Shown here piece after piece: positions 11,635-22,930 of a stretch of 64,000 nt of DNA. Location: assembly GCA_015680685.1 (NCBI GenBank), contig MNCI01011128.1, positions 680,837-744,836 of the forward strand. The letters are read 5' to 3'. Within the stretch, counting starts at the first letter, position 1; each line of letters opens with the position of its first letter. Source of the DNA: Gnetum montanum (taxonomy: Eukaryota > Streptophyta > Gnetopsida > Gnetales > Gnetaceae). The position numbers were made by a program, and so were the translations under genes. The notes beneath the pieces were generated by a model that was not told the DNA's origin, ran no database searches, and saw only the letters and a program-made list of their open reading frames with translations.

Positions 11635-13205
11635 AAGAAGAAGAAGAATTTTTAGCCCCTGAAGTAGGGGCCCCATTGTAGAAGAAGAAGAGGCCCCAGT
11701 TGTAGAGGAGGAGGTCCCTACTGTGGAGGAAGAGGCCCCTACTGTCGATGATCCTTTTGCGGAGTGTGCCCTAGCACTTGAGGGGCATATGACAATTGAA
11801 GATGTTGCCACATTGTTGAGTCAGCTAGAAGGGGAAGGGCTATAATTCAATGTTGGTGAGTTTGATCGTTTGCTTGACAGTGTGTCGATGGGCAATCCTC
11901 CCACTCTCACCCCTGAGGGTTTGCTAGGTAGGAGCTTTGCACTGTCATTTATGTTATTTTTTAGTTTGGATTTCCTCTTCTTTGCTAAACTAACATGCTT
12001 TGTTATGTAGCAGAAACTACTGTTAAGGTTCCTAATTCCTCTTTTTCAATCTGCCTTCAACCATGAATCAAAACCCCATACAAATTTGCCTTTATGGAGG
12101 GGGTGGTTGATGACATGATCGATCACCTAAGGCAAATTGATCCTGAAATAGGTGTGTTTAAATTAGAACTTTGGGCTCTATAAGTTATTATGTTTTTGCC
12201 ATCATCCCATGACTAATGCTTTCTCATATGTGATTGACAGCTTCTCATCTTAAGTGGGATCCCAAACAGGTGGTCAAGGTTGACGCTATGCCCAAACTCC
12301 CATAAGAAGTGATCAAGGTGCCTTGTGATGTATATGAGGAAATGAGAAAATGTGTGATCTACTAAGCACAATCATTATGGGAGTGTAGGTGCATCAATGA
12401 GGACCTTTGGAAGCAGGTCCAGAAGTTGGAAAAGGAGAAAGCTAGCCAAGCAGTTGAGTTGGAGGATCTATGATCATGAAATGAATTTTTGATGGCTCAT
12501 GAGACCTTCGATGGCAACTGGTGTACGACTGTAATTGATTATGCAAGATATTGGTTAGCCGTATGGGGTAAGAACGAGACCACTCGTGAGATTATTGAGC
12601 AAAACTTGCAGATGGACCTACTAGCCCAAAAAAACCAGAATTGGAAGGACTATAGTGCTAAGGTGTATGAATGGGGGCAAGCACAAAAGAACCATAAGCA
12701 CATGTATAAAATGGAATGTGCTACCTATCGTCAGAAACATCAGGATGCTTCTGTTGAGTTACATACCCTTAGTTATTTCTTGATGTAATTGGTGCTACTA
12801 AGGCCTATGAAAAAGTCATACAATAGGTAGTGGTTAGTGAGTCTCCCGAAAGAGAAATGACCTTACCTTCTAGGGAGATCACTACTGCCACCTTTTCTTC
12901 AGGGCCACCCAGATGGACAGCTATGGAGAAAGAGAAAGTTGCAACAAGAATTGATCTAGGAGAGGAAGATTGGGCCAACCTAACTGAGGAGGAGATTTTA
13001 TGATGTCTAGCAGCTAGCATGGACAAGATACCCTTTGAGATGGACATGGGCCCATCTCAAGTTAGCCATTCTTTATTGTATCATAGTCTATTTCATGAGA
13101 GCCTTATTGTAATTTGATTCATTATTTTTTTTCTTTATGTAGGATCCAAATGGAGGTGTGAGACCTAGCAGAATAAGAGATGAAGATGCTAGTGAGGACT
13201 TGTAG
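11635..13205 (+). pseudogene. exons 5-8 of the antisense gene
   Basis: Exon 5 (11635-11927) encodes VEEEEAPVVEEEVPTVEEEA-type acidic repeats and then a TIEDVATLLSQLEGEG segment. Exon 6 (12011-12151) encodes KFAFMEGVVDDMIDHLRQID. Exon 7 (12241-13060) is charged and helix-prone, with WKQVQKLEKEKASQAVELEDL and REIIEQNLQMDLLAQKNQNW, then a Ser/Thr-rich part. Exon 8 (13143-13205) ends DEDASEDL and TAG. Introns are 83, 89 and 82 bp. A T-rich run at 13215-13260 could hold a polyadenylation region. Confidence 0.65.
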
Positions 13206-13339
13206 TGTGGCAGCAAAAGATGTTGATTTTGTTTTTGTATTTTATTTTTTGTAACCCTTATTGTATGGACTTCAAATTTAATGGAGAGTAAAAAGTGAAA
13301 CAATTATTTCATTTTGTGCTTGGACCCTCTTGTGGGCCC

Positions 13340-13520
13340 CTTATTCTAGTTTAAGGCCGTTTTGGGCCATCGCAATAGTTTAAGGCCATTTTGGGTCATA
13401 CAATAGTTTAAGGCCATTTCAGGCCATCACAATGTAACTTCTAAGGTTGATTGCTGGTATTAGGCCTTAGCGGGCTATAGCGATAGTTTAAGGCCATTCT
13501 GGGCCATGCTAAGATTATTA
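13340..13520 (-). repeat. AAGGCCNTTTTGGGCC array, protease side of the A spacer
   Basis: Four or five copies of GTTTAAGGCCATTTTGGGCC, about 25-60 bp apart (plus-strand reading). Element C has the same array on its own sense strand at 53440-53540 (GGCCTGAAAAGGCCTTAAAC). Together with 7840-8095 it brackets the antisense gene. Confidence 0.75.
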
Positions 13521-14500
13521 ATGCAAACAATGATCATAATGCAAATAATGGACATAATGCAAACAATGAACTTAATGTGGAATAAAAAAGAACAAGAGTA
13601 TTAAGGCCAAGCATTCATGGAAGTGAATTAGAGATAGTCTTTAATTATGTAATTATTTTCTAACCCGTTGTGCTCTAGGTAGAGCGTATGGCCAGGAAGC
13701 TTTGTGATGATATTCTTCTATGTTGTCGTTTGCTGCTTGGAAAGGCAACTCGGCCCAAGTGGTTTCTTGTTCTAAGTGGGTAGGTTTGTGTGGCTCATCT
13801 ATTGAGCATGGGAGTTCATTGTGGATGGGTGATGGATTTTCAGAGATTTCTATCTCTGACCCTTATTCTATGTCTATATTATTTATAGCCTGGGGGGCTG
13901 TTTCGTCATCAAAGATCACCACTTCTCTACCCATGTAGGGTAGGTGGATTTCTTGGTGTAAGGGTGAGAAGATTGCCCTTAATTGGGCTAACCATGATCT
14001 CCCCAAGATCAAGTTGAACCCAGGCATCTCCTCCATCACAATGAATTCTGTGCTGGTGGGGAACTAGTCCCCTGCCACAAAGTTGATGTTAATGGTGCCT
14101 TTGACTACGACACGTGCTTCATTAAATGATTTCAGGTAGGAAGTTATTGTGGGCTTGATTTGGTCTACTAGGTCCAACTTGTAAACAATGGAAAATGGGA
14201 TCACGTTGGTGGTAGCCCTGTCGTCAATGTGTACTCTGTGAATTTTGTATTGATCCACCTAAATCATGATAAACATGGGTGTAGTAGTCACTTGACCCTT
14301 TTCAGGGTCATCCTTGATGGCCTTGTCTTGAAATGTTAATTGGGTTGGTCATGGTTCTTCAGCCAAAGGGGGAAGCATAACTATGTGGAGAGCTTTCTCC
14401 TTAGCTAGCATGTTTTTGTCAATAGAAATTGATGCTAACATGCAAAATAAGGCCTCATGATGTGCCTTAGAGGTCATCACTAGGTCATACAAGCTTAATG
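13521..14500 (-). pseudogene. protease of element A and its C-terminal linker
   Basis: The minus strand reads LYDLVM and a short helical segment, then RVHIDDRATTNVIPFSIV (14258-14180), where element C has RVHVDDGVTKN at its protease active site. This is followed by LKSFNEARVVVKGTININF. C continues to NMILGRPWLA; in A the same region (about 14040-13960) is recognisable as EMPGFNLILGRSWLA. The aspartic protease cuts the polyprotein during particle maturation. The Gly of the active-site triad has become Arg, so it is probably dead. A hydrophilic linker runs on to about 13650 and stops before the repeat array, showing that gag-protease and RT were separate reading units. Confidence 0.8.
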
Positions 14501-17251
14501 TTATATTCTTTTGCTTTAAAGATTATTTAACTTGCGAGAGTGTGTCTAAGAAATTTGTCCATGGTCTAGTTGTTTACTCATCTTTGCTTCTTCTATGCAT
14601 CCTAAAAGGAGAATCTCCCGCAGAGGAGTGGGTTTAGATTGGATAAGTTTTGTTGGCTCAAAGGGTAGTTGTTGCATGTTACCCGTAGCCTTCGATGATG
14701 AAGTCATGGGCACGGCTGATAGAGGGATGGGCTTAGGGGGGCCCAATGCAGTGTGCTCTCTAGCTAACCTATTTGCTAGATGCTCTTCATGTTTCCTCAG
14801 GTGGGAACATTATGATGTAGTTCCTATCGTTGGACCTTGGGTTGCAGAGGGAGCCATGGACTTGGGCACCTGGATAATAACAAAAGGTGCTTTAGTTGTT
14901 GTGGTAGTAGGTGATGTAGTCTTAAGCACAAAAGGTGGGGTTGATGTCTAAGGAAGGACTTTAATGACAAATTGGGTTTGTGAAGTGGTTGTTGTTGATG
15001 CTTGAGGGTTACGAGGAGGTACACAAACCAAAAATGGCTCATGTTGCGATTTCACTTTGTCATCAATGCCAATGACATTGATAGTGTAACCTACGTTGTT
15101 AGTGTTTAGAGGGTCTTTGTAGAAATGCATCGATTGGTTTTTAGGTCAAACATAATTACTCTCATCCAACACCAGCTTACCATGATTAATCATTTGTTGG
15201 ATATCATTGTTTAGTGCCAAGAAATAGTTTGTGTCATGCCTCCATACTTGATGATAATCGTAGAAGCGCTCAAGTCTAAAGTTCTTAGGTACTGGTGGGT
15301 CGTTAGGCGTAACCATGGAAGCATAAAGAAGGATTTCACAGTACCTCTGATGCTATTTAAGAGCCTTCTTTGACATTCATTTATGTTGAATGTGCCCAGC
15401 TCCAAGTAATTATTTTAGACGATCAGATGGCTTGATTGGTAAGGGAGTATACTTTGAACAATCCTTGCACTCAAAGTTTGGCCTTGCCGAAGTTTGGGTA
15501 GTAGTTGTGAATGTTGAAGGTTGGCTAGTACTGCTAGGACCAAGTGATGTGTTGGTTGTGGCATGAGTTTTAGATGCTTTATCCTTCAATTTACCCTTAT
15601 TGGTTTCATGGGCTATAGTGGCCACTATGGTTGTCGTGGCTTTGCCTCTCTCCTTGTCCTTTTTTGTGTGTGCATTTTTATATGCTACATAGGCTGGATC
15701 CCTACTAGCTTCCACCACATCTTAGATACTCTTGGTTTCAGGGAATGACTGACTAAGGGAATGCGGAGCCAAGTAGTATAGCTTGGATTTAATGAAATCA
15801 TTTACTGCACCTTTGAAAATGTCTAGTAGATGGGCCTCGGTGATCAGTTCACGCATTTCATTTAGGCTAGCACTGCATCATTGTATGAATGTTTGTGTAG
15901 ACTCTAGCGGCTCTTGTTTAATGCTCATAAGTTGATCCAAAGTGACTTCTGGCTTTAGGTTGTACTTAAAGTGGGTCACAAATTGGCTTAATAGTTCTTC
16001 CAATGTTGATATTAAGGAACGAAGGAGTGTGCGGTACCAGTCTAAGGATTTACCCTTCAAGGACATGGAAAATACACAAATGATGGCATGAGGCCATGGT
16101 TGTAGCAGTAGGGATTCAGACCTAAATGTGACTAGGTGGGCATTCGGGTTACCCTCCCCATTGTATTTTGTGAACTAGGGTAGTTGCACCCCAGGAGGCA
16201 ATGTTAGCATAGGAACAATTGGACTAATTAGGTCATCCTGATAGAAGTCCATGACCTAGAATGTTTCCTAGCTAGTAGCTTTAAGCCATTTAATTTTGTC
16301 TGTAAGGGTCTGGATGAGTTAGAAAGCTTGGTCTAGGCTTGGGGCTGTCGTAGGGGGTTATGAGGCTATTGGAGTTGCCATCATTGGTGACGCTGCTGGG
16401 GTGGCTACCAATCCCATGGGGGGCATCATTGGGGTAGCTCCTACAAGTGGTGTCGGCTAGGTGGTCCACCACTGAGTGGGTAGTGTTGCTGGGGCATCTA
16501 TCGTTGGTGGCATTGTAGGGTTGGTTGCCTATCCAATTGGTGGGGTAGCCCACAACCCTATGTTTGGCTATACTACATGTGGAACTTGATACTCTTGGGG
16601 CTGCATGTAGTGTGACATTTGAGACAGTTGGATGTTAGGAAAAGTAGTCGTTGCTGTCCACCACGTGGTTGAGGTTGGGCCTACTACTAGTGGTGGGACA
16701 GGTGTAGATGAGGGGATAGAAGTAGAACCCATGTGCAGTTGTGATGTAGGCACAGTGTGCACGTATGGCAGTGTAGATGTCATAGACATTGAGTGTAGTA
16801 CGTAAACAGACTGGGAAGGAAGGGTAACTAGGAATGAAGTTGAAGGGCCTACGTGTTGATACGCTGAAAAAATTGCATGACTGCCCATCATCGAAGAGAG
16901 TTTGGGCTGTGGCAGGGTTATGGCAGTGAAAAAGGGGGTAGAAGATAGGAGCTGGTGTGATTAAAGGATAGAGGCAGAAGGGATAGTTGTGGTGTGGATC
17001 GGGCCATCACCTTCAGAGTGGGAGTCCAACTTCTCTTGCCCATCCTGAAACAGTTTCTCATAATGGGATGCTGTGTCTCATTCTCTTGACGTACTTGGTT
17101 GCATGAGTTGGTTTATCACCCATTGATACGCTTTGGTCAACGGGATAGTGGTATTAGGAGTAGGAACAAACTCCCTCCCGTTTTGATGTATGAACTCAAA
17201 GTTATGTTTCTCTTCAAATTCATGATGGTTCAAGGGTATGTTCGCTTGCAT
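14501..17251 (-). pseudogene. gag of element A
   Basis: The start is the ATG at 17251-17249 (MQANIPLN-HEFEEKH). A long Ser/Thr/Pro/Met-rich N-terminal part (16290-16900) precedes the conserved core: MDFYQDDLISP, KYNGEGNPNAHLVTF, SLDWYRTL, LEELLSQFVTHFKYNLKPE (15878-16066), then a Lys-rich stretch with PNFECKDCSKYTPLP (15410-15718). A short basic tail with CxxC and a Pro-rich linker follow. The core aligns with C gag at 50840-51645. At about 900 residues it is long for gag, as in Tat elements. Stops are mainly TAG. Confidence 0.88.
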
Positions 17252-18025
17252 TTTTGCACATAGAAAATTGTATCACTCTTCATATTGGGGCAGATGTTCA
17301 GGCGATTGGTGCTATAGTCTAAGGGACTACTACTGTACCAGCACTATGTTGGGCAGTCACTCAGGACCTGCCATGTGTTGGAAAGAGTAGGATACCTCCA
17401 GGTTTGAGGTGGGAATAGAAGTGGTGATATAATTCATTTAGTTGTTATGAAAAAGGTAGAAATAGGAAAGATACGTGTAAGCAACAGTTGCAAATTGCAT
17501 GTTTTTTAAGCTACACGGTTGTAGTTGAAAACTGTAAGAGAGGTAGGTTAAAATTGGGTGTGCTTGGAAGTGTTGAAAACTGGTTTCCTTCACTATTATT
17601 CCTGCTACAATGAGCAGGATTGCTACACTAATAGGGTTGATATGTTGCATAGGATGCAGGCAGCATAACACAGTGGACAATGTATCACGGTGGGTAGCGT
17701 AGCACAGTAGAGGGTGTGATGTAGTAGGCAGCATAGCTTAGTAGACGGTGCAACATAGTAAGTAGCGTAACACAATAAACGGTGTAATGTAGTAGGTAGC
17801 ATAACATAGTAAACAGTGCAACGCAGTAGGCAGTGTAATAGAGTAGAAAGTTTCAGGGCTTTCGTCCCATAGGGTTCTAAAGTAACTGTCGACTAGGGTC
17901 GATCTATACAAACTAGTTAGCAGAAAACCACAAGGGTGTCACGTCTACTCTAGCTAGGCACTAGTAGCGGGGTACAGAATGCATGTAAGACTACCCTAGA
18001 AGCAAAGAAGTAGCACAATGGTTCA
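17252..18025 (-). other. untranslated leader of element A
   Basis: About 770 bp between primer site and gag start. It carries the 34-bp array and otherwise shows no open frame that looks coding. Confidence 0.6.
17660..17829. repeat. 34-bp tandem repeat, five copies, in A leader
   Basis: Five successive 34-bp units begin GCAGCATAAC or GTAGCGTAAC, with a partial sixth. They lie between primer site and gag. Element C has a 34-bp tandem array at the equivalent place with different sequence. Confidence 0.85.
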
Positions 18026-18044
18026 GGCCTTCCTTCTAGCACCA
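18026..18044 (-). other. primer binding site of element A (tRNA-Asn type)
   Basis: Five bases inside the 5' LTR edge the minus strand reads TGGTGCTAGAAGGAAGGCC. This is complementary, with a few changes, to the 3' end of plant tRNA-Asn (recalled as ending CCCTCCTTCTAGCGCCA). Element C has TGACGCTAGAAGGAGGGCC at the same place. Confidence 0.75.
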
Positions 18045-18049
18045 AAAAC

Positions 18050-20411
18050 TGTTACGTTCGAAAACATCAGTGGCTGGAACATCGAGAGGTTATCGGGTGT
18101 ACAGCCTAACCTTGGATCCATGTGAGGGCTGTGTTGGAGAAAATGGAAATGGGGTGCCTTGAATGGTCTGGTCAATCAGATAGGGACTTACATAGTGTAC
18201 AATAACCTTTTGTGAACAATGGTTTTGAAATGTTTCACGTGGAGATCAAAATGAAGAAATCATAGCACATAGAATAGTAAAAGCATAACATAGTATATAG
18301 CTAAGCAATAAATGTGAATTGATAGACAATGATGCAAAATATAGTGAAATGAAATTGAAGTGAGGTTTAGTAAGAGAATGCATTACCCCAAAATTAGGGA
18401 TTTTGATCTTTGTTTAGTTGAGGAAGGTGTACAAGCGGTGTGTAGTACTGGATAGGCATAGCTTACAATTGAATAGTATGGTCACAACCCTTGAACTGCT
18501 ACCAATGACTTGCTAATAGGAATTGATGATTTGTTGCTTGTTGGGTTAAGAGAGATCTCAGAAGTGCTACTCCTGGGGTTTGCTATTCACCAACCTTCTA
18601 CTTGCCAGTATCCTTGTCAAAGCTAATTGCTAGAAAGCTAATGCCAAAAAATGCCAATCTCCAATCGCAAGAAATCCATGTCAAAAAAGCCAACCTTCTG
18701 AGCCAACCCCTTGAACATTGTTTACTGGGATATTTATAGAGCTAGGAGTGGGAGAGAGATGTGGTTTGGATGCCACATGTCCTAGGTCCCATAGGGTGCA
18801 AATGTGGATGTGCTATACTGCCGTGTAGTGCTACGCTATAGTGTTACACTGATGTGCTATGTTGTAGTGTAATGAGGCTGGATGTGAAAATTGTTAAGCT
18901 ATGACCATTCAAATTGCATGTGCCAGAATCTAGGGAACTATCATGTTTACACAAAATGCCAATGTCAAATGCAAAGTCGAGCCTACACTCTAGGACTACA
19001 TCTTCCCTACTCTTGCAAGTAGGGTTAAGCATAGGGACAACTTTGGGAATCAACAGGGGTTTGCAAAACAAAGAAAACTACTGGTCTTGTCTTTCGAGGA
19101 GATGTTGGAATAGAAATGACCTTTGCCAATGAGTTCTAGAGTTGCTGGAGATGTCCTGATGCTTCTTTGCAAGTGTTACGCTATTTACACTTCTTAGCAT
19201 AGCAGCATACCATAAACACTTACACGCTACATTGTGATACGCTATGTAGCGTAGCGGTCAGTCTTGAGGGAAATATTGCTCAAAAACTAAAAATACCCCT
19301 TTGAGACCTAGCTAGGCAAGCAACTTCAACAATTGGTAACCCTACTTTTCATGTTGAAAGGTCCTAGGACTTGCTGAGTTCATCGTTGGGATACTTTTGG
19401 GCTTTGTGTTCTTGCTATGCTGTGCAGCGTAGCACAGCGTAGCAGCCAATGTGACATAAATCCTTGCTTGATTTGCAATGCTTTGTAAAGAAACTTTTCT
19501 TGGAACCTAAGGGTAAAGTGGGATAGGAAGTCTTGAAGGTTGGAGTGTGGCCAAGTGCAATTATTTTGCTAGAACCACTTGATAGGGGACCTTCATGCAT
19601 TTTGACCTTGCTATGCTGTGTAGCGTAGCATAGTGTAGCACCCAATTTAGCTTGAATTTTGACTTACTTTGCACACAGTTTTTCATGGGATGTCAATCAT
19701 GTCCTAGAGTGGCAGTAGAACAAGCACTTTTAATAGTCTAGGCATGGGCAATTATGTTTAATTTATTAAAGTAATCTGAGTGGCTGTATTGCCACACTAG
19801 AACCCTGCTACATTGTGCTACGCTACACAACATAGCACAACGTAGCACTCGAATGATGAAATCTGCCACATTTTCTTATGTCATGCTGATCATGCTTCAA
19901 GGATGAAGTAGAGTAGGTATCTTGGGGGGCTGAATCATTGTCAACTACATCTTTGGTGACTGATCAGTCTCCACATGGCCTACTATGCTGTGCAACATAG
20001 TGTAGCATAGTAGGTCTCACAGTTAGAAAACTTGCCAAACTGTTTAGTCCATCCTGAACACTTTTGGCAACTCCTAGCATGGTCCCTAGGTAGATTGTCA
20101 ACTGGGTCATGTGTCAAGATGGTTGAGCTAGAGAGTGTAGCAAGCTTGTTAGCCTTGGAGATAGAAAATTTCCCGGACTATATGGTCTACCCCTAGTGCC
20201 TCTTTCACAAAAACTGGCCTCATGGATGTGTGCTGCATTGACTATGCTGTAGAGGGTGATAGGTAGGCTTGGAAGTAGCTTCGCAGGCTTTAGGACTTCC
20301 GGGATGTCATGTTGTCTGCGTGGTCTAGAATGACACCGCGCTTGCAAAGATCCTTGCCCAAATTTTAGGACTGTGCTGAATCATCAAAGTCCCAAAATTG
20401 ATGGTGTTTCA
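18050..20411 (-). repeat. 5' LTR of element A
   Basis: 2362 bp, starting TGAAACACCATC and ending CGTAACA on the minus strand, so both ends are the expected TG and CA. The TATA box is at 18731-18739. Inverted GCTACG/CGTAGC islands recur at the same places as in the other copy, for example 19810-19850 and 19980-20015. Confidence 0.95.
18731..18739 (-). promoter_or_regulatory. TATA box in A 5' LTR
   Basis: The minus strand reads CTATAAATATCCC, about 1.67 kb from the LTR start. This would be the main promoter of element A. Confidence 0.7.
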
Positions 20412-20416
20412 AGAGT
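20412..20416. repeat. target site duplication AGAGT, right copy (element A)
   Basis: It matches 848-852 exactly and is followed by the continuation of B gag. Confidence 0.9.
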
Positions 20417-21700
20417 ATCCAATTTGAGAAAGAAAATCCAAGGTTGGCAACCAAAAATACATGAACCCTTGGATGTAGCCATGGGTAAGTATTTTTCCCT
20501 TTTGCATAGGTGTCCTAGCCATGATTATTCTTAGCAAGAATAGCTTTGCCATATCATAGATGGAATCGGATTAGAAACAAGGAGAATCCTTGGGGTTTAT
20601 GCCTAAGGAAGATTATCAGAACTTTGAGCCCATTAGATTGAAAGGCTTACTAAGTAGGTTAGAAAAGAAGAAAGTGAGATGAGAGAATAGGAAAGTGCTA
20701 AGGAGTATAACTAGGATCCTTCCATCAAAGAAATGGAGGTTCATTTTTATGATAGTGAAGGAAAGGCATTACTTGATGAAGTGGTATAGTGAAAAACCTT
20801 ACCAACTTCAACCAAGGTGAATAAAATGTGAGAACCTTTGGATGAAAAATTTCAAAAAACTCTAAAATAGTAGAGACATCTAGAGAGTGAAGTAGTAATC
20901 ATGACCATAGGAGAAGAAAGGAAGCTTAACATTCCCACTAAAGAGGTAAGGGCAAGGCTAATGTAGTGGAAGAGGTTGTGAGGTCAGAATCAGATGATGA
21001 TGGTGGATGTGACATCTACCAATATGAACATCGTAAGGGATGTTGGCCTATTGTGTCACACTTGTAGGAGTCTAGGATGTATGCTTTGAATCATAGATTG
21101 GTAAGAAGGAAAATACCTAGAAGATTTCCTTATCCTCAAGGTAGTCCAAGGAAGTTCCATAAAAAATAAGAAGCTTATTATCTAAGTGGGGTTCCACCAC
21201 AATCATATGAGTAGTATCAATATTGGCACATCCACAATTATGAGGGATGCCACCACCAAGGAAGTAGTACCCTTATAAGAAGCTAAATCCATATGGGTAC
21301 TATGTTTAGCAACCCATGTCTTTGCATCACTCTTCTAGTCATGCTTCTTTTCACCATTACTACTACCCTTCAAAGTACTACAGAGCTCATTATCCATCTC
21401 CCATAGGGGAACCCCCATACCCTTGTCACCCTCATCCTTCAGCAAATGTTCCTCCAACCTTAATCTAATTACCACCTATTCCATCCATGCAGGGCAAAAT
21501 TCCTGCCCAACCATAGCAACGTAATTCTACTAGGGCCGTTTACTTACAACTAGTTTCTCAATTGAGTGGTTTGAAACTTGGACTTAGAAAAAGACCATTC
21601 TTCTAAACCAATAGCCCTACGAAGCCCTCATCGACTCATGTGGCTGGTCACCCTATGTCTCCTTCATCTTTTGCATTGAATCTTTTTGAGAACCCTTCAA
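20412..21700 (+). pseudogene. gag, C-terminal part, of element B
   Basis: It resumes with NLRKKIQGWQPKIHEPLDVA, matching F gag (ALRKQIQGWKQAQHEPLDI) and D/E gag. Next come PSHDYS, HIIDGI and GRLSEL, an acidic helical part, and the zinc-knuckle region CDIYQYEHRKGCWPIVSHL (about 21005-21070). A Tyr/Pro/Gln/His-rich tail (21160-21560) follows, typical of Athila gag. It is broken by stops near 20540, 20690 and 21066 and by others. Confidence 0.85.
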
Positions 21701-22135
21701 AAAAAATGCCTTCCAAGATTCACACGGTCATGTTAACCCACATTGTATTTGATTAGATCAAGGCTCGCAACATTCCTAGGAAAAGGGCTAATCTTGGAAG
21801 TCCTCTCATATACTTGAGATTGCTAGAAATGAGTCATGCGAGGCTCTTCTTAATTCAAGTGCTGGTATTAATCTAATTTCCCATGAAATGTACAATGCCT
21901 AGAACCTACCTCCTCTAAAGAAGAGCAACATTTGTTTATAATTGGTAGATCACTCCATCACTATTTCTTTGGGATTAGTGGAGCACATTATGACCACTAT
22001 CTGTGGGTGGTCCTACCTTACTAATTTCTTGGTGATCAAGGTTAACAATTACAAGCGAAATTTCCTGATCATTATGGAAAGGGCTTGGTTGAGCATAGTT
22101 GATGCAAGCCCTTTCCATAATAGATCGTAAAAGCC
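21701..22135 (+). pseudogene. protease region of element B
   Basis: ALLNSSAGINLISHEMY (21853-21905) is the active-site region. The expected Asp at the start of DxG is Asn (AAT) and the Gly is Ser, so catalysis is lost. It is followed by LKKSN, LVDHSITISLGLVEHI and NFLVIKVNNYKRNFLIIM, the strands of the aspartic protease fold, and by the link to RT. Element D keeps the Asp (LLDLGSSVNLIS near 60290), while E also has Asn. Confidence 0.8.
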
Positions 22136-22930
22136 CAAATTAAGGTAGATCATAAAAGAGAAAATTGAACAACTTCTCAAGGTAGGGTTCATTTATCCAA
22201 TCACAAATAGTGAGTGGATTATCCCACTCATGATCGTGTTAAAGAAAGGTGGTAAGTGGTGGGTCTGTATTGATTTTAGGCTATTAAACATGGAAAAGTT
22301 TAAAAATCATTTTCCATTGCCATTTTTGGACTAGGTGTTGGACACTATCTCTGGGCATTGTTATTAAAACTTTTTAGATGGTTATAGTGGCTATAACCAA
22401 ATTTAGATATCACCAGAAGATCAAGCCAAAACAACATACACAAGTCCCTAGGGAACTTTTGCATATAAAAAGATGCCTTTTTGTTTGTGTAATGCCCCTA
22501 CAACATTTCAATGCCTTGTCCTTAGTATTTTTTAGCAGTAGATTGGTAGTGGGATGGAAATCTTCATGGATGACTTTTTCACCTATGGCATCACAGTTGA
22601 GCAAGTCTTGGACCACCTTGAGCAAGTACTTAAAAGGTGCGTGAAGGCCAATCTTTGGGTCAATTGGTAGAAGAGCCATCTCATGGTCTAGGAGGGCATT
22701 GTGTTGGGGCAAAAAATCTCACAAGCAAGGATTAAGTTGGGCCCTAAAAAGATTAGGATCATCCAGAAAATAACTCATCAATTGGAAATCATTTAAGATG
22801 TCAAGTCATTCCTTGGACACACTAGCTACTAATAGTGATTCATAGAGAATTTCTCTAATATTGCTAAAGCATTGGTCAAGCTTACAAAGAAATATGCTCT
22901 ATTCATATGGACTAAGGAATGAGAAAAAGC
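22136..22930 (+). pseudogene. reverse transcriptase of element B
   Basis: The reading gives EQLLKVGFIYPI, SEWIIPLMIVLKKGGKWWVCIDF (RT blocks 1-2), NHFPLPFLD, FLDGYSGYNQI, PEDQAKTTYTSP, KMPFCLCNAPTTFQ and the catalytic FMDD at 22563-22574. It continues with LEQVLKRCVKANLWVNW, EGIVLGQKIS and the connection to RNase H. The FMDDF box and the GIVLG motif are Athila-like. The catalytic aspartates remain, but TAG/TAA stops and a frameshift near 22530 inactivate it. Confidence 0.9.

Larger units (their letters stand above)
8462..13205 (+). pseudogene. multi-exon gene of unknown function, antisense inside element A
   Basis: I do not recognise the protein. Suggested exons: 8462-8580 (ATG, then GTAAGT donor), 9646-10421 (uncertain, may hold another intron), 10508-11557, 11635-11927, 12011-12151, 12241-13060 and 13143-13205 (ending in TAG). 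The five introns from 10422 on are 77-89 bp, bounded by GT and AG. Joining the flanking exons keeps the same reading frame at every one of those junctions, which is hard to explain by chance. The predicted chain is roughly 1000 residues: a globular N-terminal half, an acidic EEEAP repeat stretch, a coiled-coil-prone Gln/Lys-rich part and a short acidic end. Frameshifts near 10705 and 12785 and several stops make it a pseudogene. It lies between A's protease and RT, opposite in direction. Antisense extra ORFs are known in Tat elements, usually near the 3' LTR. Confidence 0.7.
853..20411 (-). mobile_element. Tat-lineage Ty3/gypsy element A, 19.6 kb, complete but decayed
   Basis: On the minus strand this reads: 5' LTR (20411-18050), primer site, leader with 34-bp repeats, gag, protease, about 6 kb spacer carrying an antisense gene, RT, RNase H, second RNase H, integrase, spacer, 3' LTR (3214-853). 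The additional RNase H between RT/RH and integrase is the hallmark of the Tat lineage. Large size, long LTRs and a split between protease and RT recall Ogre elements. The LTRs begin TGAAACACCA, as in element C, so A and C are one family. About 18 differences over the first 140 bp compared by eye, mostly transitions, show an old insertion. It is flanked by AGAGT duplications inside B's gag. Confidence 0.92.

Noticed and set aside
14595-14951. Plus-strand open frame of 118 codons inside A gag, and others such as 52135-52524 minus and 52593-53066 minus in C.
   Set aside because: They mirror the conserved gag and protease readings of the opposite strand and show no motifs of their own.
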